DNA of 64,000 nt, taken from assembly GCA_965243345.1 (NCBI GenBank), contig CBDEUR010000003.1, positions 744,001-808,000 of the forward strand, written 5' to 3'. Position 1 is the first letter of the stretch. Every line of letters begins with the position of its first letter. Below the pieces are notes generated by a model. It was not told the origin of the DNA, did no database searches, and was given only the letters and a program-made list of their open reading frames with translations. Source of the DNA: Bin52 sp965243345. Its GTDB lineage: Bacteria; Pseudomonadota; Alphaproteobacteria; Thalassobaculales; Thalassobaculaceae. Made by a program: the position numbers and the translations under genes. Shown one piece after another: positions 1-8,600 of this stretch.

Positions 1-199
1 TTCCGCCCAACACCGCTGCGACGATGCCGATCACGACGCCACACCAGAGGCCGGCGAGCGGGCCCAGTCCGGAAATCACCCCGAGAGCCATGGCGCTCGG
101 GACATAGGATGCCGACAGGGTAATGCCGGCGATCAGGTCTGCCCGAAGGGTTGCGCGCACATATGGTGGCCGCGTCCTGTTTCGCAGAGTGTTCGGCAT
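1..199 (-). CDS. SulP-type sulfate/anion permease, N-terminus (partial)
   Basis: This is the 5' end of a minus-strand gene that leaves the window on the left. It starts at an ATG at 199 and gives about 66 residues. The protein begins with a short basic leader, then DLIAGITLSASYVPSAMALG and GLGPLAGLW, then a hydrophobic helix ending VLGG. The DL-(I/L)-AG-(I/L)-T opening followed by an (P)xAMA helix and GL-x-PL-x-GL is the usual start of the SulP (SLC26-like) sulfate/anion transporter family, whose full length is 500-700 residues. A purine-rich GGAAAA lies just upstream of the ATG. The family call rests on this short stretch alone; another multi-helix permease is possible. Confidence 0.65.
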   Translation of the reverse strand, partial: MPNTLRNRTRPPYVRATLRADLIAGITLSASYVPSAMALGVISGLGPLAGLWCGVVIGIVAAVLGG

Positions 200-1179
200 A
201 TTCGGTTTTCCGCGCGAATCGGGGGCGGGAGAGCTGGGCGGTGCAACGGGGCCAGGGACCTAGCCTGTCCTGGCGTGTCACGATGGTCCTGCATTGTGTC
301 GGATTGCGACACGATTTGCACGGCATGCCTCTGCCCGATCGTGACCGCGAACCTGAGCTCAGTGGCACGCTGCCTGTCCGGGTCCCGGAAGGCCACGCGA
401 TCCGGTGTCCCGGCTCCGGCTCGCCCTCCCGATCCCGACAGCCGCCGCGTTGAACAGCGGTCCGAACGATTGTGCCGTTTCGCCTGGATTGTCGAAGGGC
501 GTTCCGAGCGACGCAGCCACGCAAAAGGGGCCTGTTCAGCTTTGCCCCGGTTCCGGTCCGAAAAGATCCTGCGACGGCAGTTCACGGCGGCAGTCGTCGA
601 GCACCGGAGCTCAGGTCGGCTTTCCGGCAGGATGCAACCTGACCAGCACTCGACAGACCGCGCCCTGTTCCGTGTTCCCCCGGGCTCGTCGGCGTTGTCC
701 GACGTGATCCCGTTGACCGGGGTGTGCTGCGACACCGACGCGGCCACGCTGCGCCTCTTCGAAGCCCCGCCCTGCCTCCACCCTTGTCGGTGGCAGCGTC
801 CGCCGTTCCGGCGCCTTGTGCCGGAAAGTCGTCCGGTTCCGTCCCGGTTGCCGCGCCCTGACCTGGTCCCCGATCCTGCTTTACCGCATGGTGCACATCT
901 GGTACGTCCCGTCATGACTCAGCTGGCGACAGCCCGTTAGCACAACACTCTTCCTGGCGCAGCGCAGGGACTGTCACTGCTACCCGGCCGATCCGCATTA
1001 TCGTGTACTGTGACCAGAGACTCTCACCATGCATGGCGGTGCGGTTCGAGTTGGAAAGCGGCTCTGGTGCGATCGGGGACGAACGCCGAATGGCCGGGTC
1101 ACCTGGTCCGGCGGCAGAACGGTCATGAATCTGTTGCGCCAGTGCAGAGTACGACCAACACTCCGCTTATGTTCCGAAT
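200..1179. other. Intergenic region between the SulP-type permease and the PKS; no convincing gene
   Basis: About 980 bases lie between divergent genes. Long open frames exist on both strands because of the GC content, but their translations are arginine/serine-rich, have no recognisable domain and lack a good ribosome binding site, so I do not call them. The stretch should hold promoters for both flanking genes. I could not find a convincing -35/-10 pair for the PKS. Confidence 0.5.
296..312. promoter_or_regulatory. Small inverted repeat upstream of the SulP-type gene
   Basis: GTGTCG and CGACAC form a perfect 6-bp inverted repeat with a 5-base spacer (GATTG), about 100 bases upstream of the SulP-type ATG. 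It has the size and symmetry of an operator for a dimeric regulator. There is no T-run, so it is unlikely to be a terminator. The function is a guess. Confidence 0.25.
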
Positions 1180-2697
1180 GTGCAGGCATACGAAACCAAG
1201 GTGTCCTGGCGATACGTAACGCCATGGCGTGCAAGCGAGGTGGAAGTGCGCAAATCCGAGAACCCAGTTGACGCCGAGCCGATAGCGATCGTCGGCATGG
1301 CGTGCCGTTTGCCCGGCGCGGATGACCTCGACCAGTTCTGGCAGATGCTTGAGTCGAGCGGCAACGCGGTCGTCCATGGCTCGCCGGGTCCGGGCGAGGA
1401 TCGGGTGAGCCAGATGTTTCCCGATGATGTCCCGGTGCACGACGCCAGTCGATACGGTGCGTTCCTTCCCGAAATCGACCGGTTTGACGCGGCATTCTTC
1501 CGGATCTCGCCTCTGGAGGCGGCGTCGCTCGATCCCCAGCAGCGGCTGCTCCTGGAGGTGAGCTGGGAGGCACTGGAAGACGCGGCGATCGCCCCGGACC
1601 GGCTGGTCGGCAGCCGCACCGGTGTCTACGTCGGCATCGGCAGCTATGAATACCAGGAAATCGCGCGTGACGACGGGGGATCCCACGCACCCGACACGCC
1701 GCTCTACCTCGTCACCGGCAACCGGTTCAGCACCGCGACCGGACGGGTTTCCTTCGCGCTTGGTTTCGAGGGCCCGTCCATCGCCGTGGACACCGCCTGT
1801 TCCTCGTCTCTCGTGGCGCTCCACCAGGCTGTGGCCGGCCTCCAGCGCGGCGAGGCGGATCTCGCGCTGACAGGTGGTGTCTGTGTCATCCTGTCGCCGC
1901 TGACCACGGAAGCCTTTGCGAATGCCGGCATGTTGTCGCCTACCGGGCAGTGCTGGACATTCGATGAACGTGCGGATGGCTTTGTGCGCAGTGAAGGCTG
2001 CGGCATGCTGGTCATGAAGCGCCTGAGCGAAGCCGAGGCGGCCGGTGACCGCATCTGGGGCGTGATCCGGGGTTCTGCCATAAACCAGGACGGGGAACGC
2101 CCGGGGCTTCCTGCCCCGAGAGCGGCCACCCAGGCGCGTGTCATCGAACAGGCGCTGTCACGGGCGAGCGTCCTGCCCTCCCAGGTTGACTATCTCGAGG
2201 CGCACGGGACCGGGACCAAGCTCGGCGATCCGACCGAGATGTCCGCCGCGGCATCGGTCTATGGCAAGGGGCGTGATGATGGTCGGCCGCTGCTTGTCGG
2301 TTCGGTCAAGACCAATATCGGCCATCTCGCTGCCGCGGCAGGGGTGGCGGGCCTCATCAAGGTCTTTCTCGCGATGCACCGCGGCGTCATCCCGCAGCAT
2401 CTGAACTTCCGCAACCCCAATCCCGAGATCGACTGGGATTCAATCCCGATCAAGATCATGACGACACCGATGGGATGGCCGCCGGCTCCCGGTCGCGGAC
2501 CCCTGGCGGGGGGTCAGTTCGTTCGGGTTTTCCGGGACCAACTCGCATGTGGTCGTGGAGGGGTATGGCAAACCGGATGGCTCGGGCAGCGACTACACGA
2601 TGCCATGGCCCACGGGCGCCGCTGTCCGTGTCTCGCCGGTGCTGCCCGAGTCCTGCAGCGACTGCGGGCCCGCACGATCGGAGCCCGGTCCGCGTGA
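1180..2697 (+). CDS. Type I polyketide synthase, N-terminal fragment (first ketosynthase domain, before the frameshift)
   Basis: This frame encodes the first ketosynthase (KS1) of the large PKS. EPIAIVGMACRLPG marks the KS start. The catalytic Cys is in DTACSSSL (codon 1798-1800, about residue 207), and the two catalytic His are in EAHGTGT and NIGHL. At the G6 run 2508-2513 the frame slips: the last KS motif (SSFGFSGTNSH) is read only in the frame that continues as the 2549-11536 ORF, so residues after about 443 here are out of frame. Removing one G joins the two into a single 3451-residue protein. The start is uncertain. GTG at 1180 gives the longest frame but has no Shine-Dalgarno sequence. 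GTG at 1246 (VRKSENPVDAEPIAIVG), preceded by AGGTGGA, would leave a more typical short leader. As it stands, this fragment has all catalytic residues but not the C-terminal KS edge. Confidence 0.85.
   Translation: MQAYETKVSWRYVTPWRASEVEVRKSENPVDAEPIAIVGMACRLPGADDLDQFWQMLESSGNAVVHGSPGPGEDRVSQMFPDDVPVHDASRYGAFLPEIDRFDAAFFRISPLEAASLDPQQRLLLEVSWEALEDAAIAPDRLVGSRTGVYVGIGSYEYQEIARDDGGSHAPDTPLYLVTGNRFSTATGRVSFALGFEGPSIAVDTACSSSLVALHQAVAGLQRGEADLALTGGVCVILSPLTTEAFANAGMLSPTGQCWTFDERADGFVRSEGCGMLVMKRLSEAEAAGDRIWGVIRGSAINQDGERPGLPAPRAATQARVIEQALSRASVLPSQVDYLEAHGTGTKLGDPTEMSAAASVYGKGRDDGRPLLVGSVKTNIGHLAAAAGVAGLIKVFLAMHRGVIPQHLNFRNPNPEIDWDSIPIKIMTTPMGWPPAPGRGPLAGGQFVRVFRDQLACGRGGVWQTGWLGQRLHDAMAHGRRCPCLAGAARVLQRLRARTIGARSA
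2508..2513 (+). other. Single-base frameshift in a G6 run inside KS1
   Basis: Upstream codons read CTG GCG GGG and downstream ones GTC AGT TCG TTC GGG. One G of the six is surplus to the conserved AGVSSFGFSGTN motif. With one G removed, 1180-11536 is an exact multiple of three. It could be a real mutation, a sequencing or consensus error in a homopolymer, or, less likely, a slippage site. Confidence 0.85.
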
Positions 2698-5600
2698 ACA
2701 CCGGATTCTGCCGCTCTCGGGCAAGACGGACGGTGCGCTGCGGGCACTCGCTGCCCGCTACCTGTCATGGCTTGATGAAGAAGGTGTGAGGGCGTGCGCA
2801 GGGCAGGATGGCTCCAGCTCCTTGCTGGCCGACATGGCCTGGACCGCAGGTGTCGGGCGCAGCCATTTCGGCTACCGCGACGCGGTCCTGTTTCAGGACC
2901 CCCGCAGCCTGCGATCAGGCCTGCAGGCCCTGCTGGAGCGTACCGAAGAGTCCGCCCCGGTGGCCCCGGCACGGATCGCCTTCGCCTATACGGGACAGGC
3001 CAGCCAATGGGTCGGCATGGGCCAGGATCTCTACGAGACCGAGCCGGTGGTCCGGGCCGTGCTGGACCGCTGCGACGCCCTGCTGCGTGAAGAGCGCGGC
3101 GGTTCCCTGCTCGAGGTGATGTTTGGCAGGTCAGGCGAAGCGGAGGATCTCGACGATCCGAAGTGGAAGCAGCCGGCCATTTACGCGCTCGAATGTGCCC
3201 TGGCCGCGCTGTGGTCCAGTATCGGCATCCGCCCCGATGTGGTCCTTGGGCACAGCCTTGGAGAAATCGCGGCGGCCCACACGGCCGGCGTATTCAGCCT
3301 GGAAGACGGTCTCCGGTTTGCCGCGGCGCGAGGCGCGCTGATCGGCGCGCTGCCAGGTGAAGGTGCGATGGCGGCCGTGTTCGCACCGGCAGACCATGTG
3401 TCTGCCGCGCTGGACGAACACAATGCCGCGTCACGCGGAACGGGCCTCTGCATCGCAGTGGACAACGGGGCGCATCAGGTGATCAGCGGCCCCGCTTCGG
3501 AGGTTTCGGCACTTCTGGAGGTCCTCGAGGCACGGGACATCCGGGTCGCGCGACTGAGGCGCAGCCCGGCCTACCACAGCGCCATGGTCGAACCCGCGCT
3601 TGACGATCTGGAAGCGGTTCTGTCCACGATTTCCTTCTCTCCGCCGACGCTGACCCTGGTGAGCAACCTGACCGGGCGGACGGTCGGAGCCGACCAGCCG
3701 CTCGACGCCGCCTACTGGCGGCGCCATGCCCGCGAACCGGTTGCGTTCCGCGCCTGTGTGGAGACGCTGGCCGAAATCGGCGTCGATGCGCTTGTCGAGA
3801 TTGGTCCGCACGCGGTTCTTGGTCCGATGACCGCCATGATCTGGCCGGAAGCGGCACACACCAACTCCGGCGCACCGGTCACTCTTGCCAGTCTTCGCCG
3901 GCCGTCGACGAGGTCGCCGGAACCGTCCGGCGCCGATGCCTTCCGGGACGCGGTCGTTGGCGCATACCGGGCGGGGCTGCCCGTGGCGTTCGAGGGTCTG
4001 TTCGCCGGCGAGGAACGACGGCGAATCCCGCTGCCGGGCTACCCGTTTCAGCGCGAGCGCTACTGGCTCGATCCCCCCAGGCAGCGACGCCGGGAGGGTG
4101 GACACCCGCTGCTGGGCGTGAGGCGGGAATCGCCCCGAGGCGAGGTCACGTTCGAAACGGAGATCTTCTCGAGCGACCCGGCATGGGTGAAGGACCACCT
4201 GGTGTTCGGCCAGGTCGTGGTGCCGGGCGCGATGTTCGCCACAATGGCTGCCACGGTGCTGTGGGGCGAACGCGCCGGTCCGATTGTTCTGGACGATTGC
4301 CAGCTGCACAGTCCGATGATCGTCCCGCAGGAAGACAGCCAGGACGCGGAGGGCGAAGGCGGCCGCAAGCTCCAGATCCTTTTTGAAGGCGCCGGCAGCA
4401 CTGCGCCCCGTCGCTTCGAGGTATTCAGTCAGGGCAGCGAAGACGGCTGGACCCTTCATCTCGACGGCTCGATGTCGGCGGGCGAGCGCCACCTGGAGAC
4501 CGCGCACCGGGTGGACATCGACGGCCTCAAGGCGGACCTGGAGGCCGGAGACGTCGCGGCGCTCTACCGCAACAAGGTGAGCACCAGGGTGGTGCTCGGA
4601 CCGTCGTTTCGCCCGCTTCAGGCCGTGTGGTCCGGCCCGGGAGAGGCGATTGGTGAAGTGATGCTCCCGGACGTTCTGGACGGAAGCAACCTCGACCTGC
4701 ATCCGATCCTGCTCGACGGGTGTTTTCAGAGCGTGCTCGCCGCGCGCGACCAGGCCCGCGTCGCGGGCAAGGCCACCTACATGCCCTTCGGCTGGGACCG
4801 GCTGTGGCTGCTGGGTCCGCCGCCGGACCGGATCTTCTGCCACGTCCGCATGCGTGAGACCGCACAGCTGGGCGAATCGCTGCAGCCGGGTGACGATCCC
4901 CCGGAAGTCGTCAAGGCCGACCTCAGAATCTATGACGTGACCGGGGAACCGGTCGGCGGCGTGGACGGATTCACCATGAAGCGGGCGACGCGGGCGGCCA
5001 TGCTCTCGGCGTCTGCCGCCATCAAGGACAGCCTGTACGAGGTCGTCTGGCGCGAGCGTCCGCTGACCGGGGCGGACCGGTCGGCAGGGTTCCTTCAGGA
5101 CCTGGAGACGGTGCGTGCCGGGGTCGGCGGTTTTCCGGACTATCTCGATGACGAGGGGGTTCGGCCCGAACAGCGCGCGGCCCTTCTCGAGGACCTGGAT
5201 CGCCTGGGCAGCGCCTATGTGCTTTCGGCATTCGAGCACCTGGGCTGGCGGCGACGGGTTGGCGAAGCGGTCGAGCCGGACGTGCTGTGCGAGCGCTGGA
5301 ACATCCTCGAACAGCACCGCCGGCTCTTTGACCGGCTGTTCGGGATACTGGCCGAGCAAGGAGTGCTGAGGCGCGAGCCGGGCGGCGGTTTCGTCGTCGC
5401 CAAGGGGCCGGAGGAATGGCCACCGGACGCAGCCGGCAGCGAACCGCAGCGTCTCGCGGAACGCCTGCGCGCCCTGCACCCGCACGGCGGCAATGAAATC
5501 GGCCTGCTTGAACGCTGTGGCGAGGTCCTCGCGGACGTGCTGCAGGGCAGGATCGACCCGCTTTCGCTTCTCTTCGGCGGCGACGGGCCTGGTGCGGCGG

Positions 5601-8600
5601 ACCTGTACCGCACCGCGCCTGCCGCCCTGGCCGCGAACCGGATGCTGGCCGATGTGGTTGAGGCCGTGGCCGCGGACCTGCCGGAAGGCCGGCAGCTTCG
5701 GGTGCTGGAGGTCGGTGCGGGCACGGGCTCGGCTACCGAACCGATCCTGGAGCGTCTGTTGCCCGGACGGTTCGAGTACATGTTTACCGACATCTCACCG
5801 GCGTTCTTCGCCGAGGCCGAATCCAGGTTCCCGGCACGCGAGATGCAGATCGAGTTTCGGGCGCTCGATATCGAGGCGGATCCGGTTGGGCAGGGATTCG
5901 AGGCTCACGCCTACGACCTGGTCATTGCGGCCAATGTCCTGCACGCGACGCGGAATCTTGGCGAGACGCTCGCACACTGCAAGGCGCTTCTCGCGCCTTC
6001 GGGCCGGCTTGTCGCCCTGGAGCTCGTTCGCGGCAGGTACCTGCAGGACCTCACCTTCGGATTGCTGGACGGTTGGTGGCGGTTCGCGGATCCCTACCGA
6101 TCGGATCATGCGCTTGCGACACCCGAGACCTGGTGCCGCGCCTTTTCCGAGGCGGGGTTCGGGGAAACGGACGTGCTGGGCGTGGACGGCTTCGACGGTG
6201 GACGCCCGCTCGGACCGGGCATCATCGTGGCGCACGGGCCGAGCGAGGTCGATCTTCCTCCCGGTGCCTGGATTCTTGTGCCCGACCGAAACGGCACTGG
6301 CGAGGGGCTCGCGGCGAACCTGGCAGCGCGGAACCAGACGGTCGTGATGGCCGGTGACACAGTGGAAGCGGGGGAAAGTCCGTCACCGCGGCCTGGTATC
6401 TTCAGGGTGGCGGTCGAGGAGGACAGCCGCGAGGCATGGCGTTCGCTCTTCGCCGGACTTCCGCAGGAGGTGCCGCTTCAGGGCATCGTGCATCTGAAGG
6501 CGCTTGATGGTCACGGCGTGTCTGCCACGACCGAGGAGGTCGCCCTCGATGTGAAACAGGCAGGTGCCGGCGCCCTTTCGCTGGTACAGGGGGCTCTCGA
6601 CGCCGGTGTATCGCCGGCGAAGGGCCTGAGTTTCCTCACCCGGGGTGCGCAGGTGCTGGAGCGCGAGACTGTCGGTGAGCTGGCGGGGGCCACATTGTGG
6701 GGATTCGGCAAGGCGCTGGCGCGGGAAGTCGCGCACCTCGGGCCGAGAATGATCGATCTCGACCCTGAAGAGACTGCAGGTGTGACCGGAGTCGTGGACG
6801 AACTGCTCTTTCCCGACCACGAGAACCATGTCGTCTTGCGAAACGGTGCACGGAACGTTGCCCGCCTGGTCCAGATCGGGGCAGGAAGGGCTCGGGTCAC
6901 GCTGCCGGACGAGCCGGGCTGGCGGCTGGCTCCGGACAGGGACGGGATGCTCGACGGTCTGCGGACGGAGACAGTTCCAATCAGTCCGCTCAAGCCCGGT
7001 GATGTCCGGGTCGCGATCGAGGCGTCGGGACTGAACTTCAGGGACGTGTTGCGGGCAACCGGTGCGTTGCACACCGGCCCGCTCGGGCGCGAGATGTGCG
7101 GTCGGGTCGTGGAAACCGGTCCGAACGTCGCGGACGTGTCGGTCGGCGACCGGGTGGTGGGCCTCGCATTCGGCACCTTCGGACCCGAGGTGGTGACCCC
7201 GGCAGAACTCGTGGCTCCGGCGCCCGACCGGATATCGCCGGCGAAGCTTGCAACCGTGCCGGTTGCCTTTACCACGGCGGAACTCGCCTTCGAGTTGGCG
7301 GGACTGAAGGCGGGTGAACGCGTGCTCATCCATGCCGGCGCCGGCGGAGTCGGGCTTGCGGCGATCCAGCTGGCCCATGCGGCCGGCGCGGAAGTGATAG
7401 CGACGGCCAGCCGTCCGAAGCACGACTACCTGCGCGCGCTCGGCGTCTCCCGCGTCTTCGACAGCCGGCAGACGAGCTATGGCAAGGAGATCCTCCAGGC
7501 GACATCCGGCGAGGGTGTCCAGGTCGTTCTCAACAGCCTGACCGGCCCGGGTTTCATTGAAGCGAGCCTTGAGTGCCTCGCTTCCGGCGGCCGTTTCGTC
7601 GAGCTTGGAGCACGCGACATCTGGAGCGAGGAAGCAATGTCCGCTGCCCGTCCCGATGTGGAGTACAGCACCCTGAGGCTGGATGTTCTCAAGGAATCCG
7701 ATCCCGCCCGACCGGGAGCGGCGCTCAGGCGTGTCATGCTCCGGATTGCCGAGGGCGAGCTGTCGCCGCTGCCTCACACATCCTGGCCGCTCGCCGAGGT
7801 GTCGTCCGCGATGGCGTTCATGCGGTCAGCCCGGCACGTCGGAAAGATCGTTCTCGAGATGCCGGCGGTTTCACAGGGCCGGCTGCGCGGCGACCGGACC
7901 TATCTCGTGACGGGGGGACTTGGCGGGATCGGCTGTGCCGTTGCTGGCTGGCTCGCAAGCCGGGGCGCCGGCGCCATCGTCCTGAACGGGCGCAGGCCAC
8001 CCGACCCGGGAAGCGAAGATGCGATCCAGGCGCTGCAGGAGGGCGGTGCAACGGTCAGGGTGGAGATCGCCGACCTGACCGACTTCGCTGCCGTCGACGC
8101 GATGCTCGCGCGGATTGACGCCGATCTGCCACCGCTTGCGGGTGTGATCCACAGCGTGGGCGTGCTGTCCGACGGCTCGGTCGCAAACCAGGACTGGGAA
8201 CGTTTTGAGCGTGTCCTCTGGCCCAAGGTGCTGGGGGGATGGCATCTGCATCGCGCGACCGAGGAACGCGACCTCGACATGTTCGTGCTGTTCTCGAGCG
8301 TTGTCGGCGTTCTGGGCTCTGCAGGCCAGACGAACCATGCCTCCGCCAACGCCTTCCTGGATCAACTGGCAGCTCACAGGCGTGCCCGGGGTCTTCCCGG
8401 TCAGTCCATTGCATGGGGAGCCTGGTCGGAGGTCGGAGAGGCAGAAGAGCAGCGGGAAAGGATCGCGGGCAGGATGGCCGGCCGCGGGGCCCGCTGGATC
8501 ACGCCGCAGCAGGGCCTGCGGGCCCTGGATCACATCCTTTCCCAGGATGTGACCGGAAGTGCCGTTACCTCGGTGGACTGGCCGGTCTACGCGGAGAGCT

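Noticed and set aside
133..940. Long open frames on both strands at the left end (221 and 260 codons)
   Set aside because: Arg/Ser-rich translations without domains or ribosome binding sites. The minus-strand frame also overlaps the start of the SulP-type gene in another frame, so they are GC-driven chance ORFs.
2508..2513. Programmed frameshifting to make two PKS products
   Set aside because: No pseudoknot or Shine-Dalgarno-like stimulator was seen, and the upstream frame ends in the middle of the KS fold. Mutation or sequence error is simpler.
3431..5485. 684-codon minus-strand frame inside the PKS, and similar long antisense frames (6383-7777, 7871-10291)
   Set aside because: They are shadows of the PKS codon bias (third-position GC). 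The plus-strand frame contains all PKS motifs.
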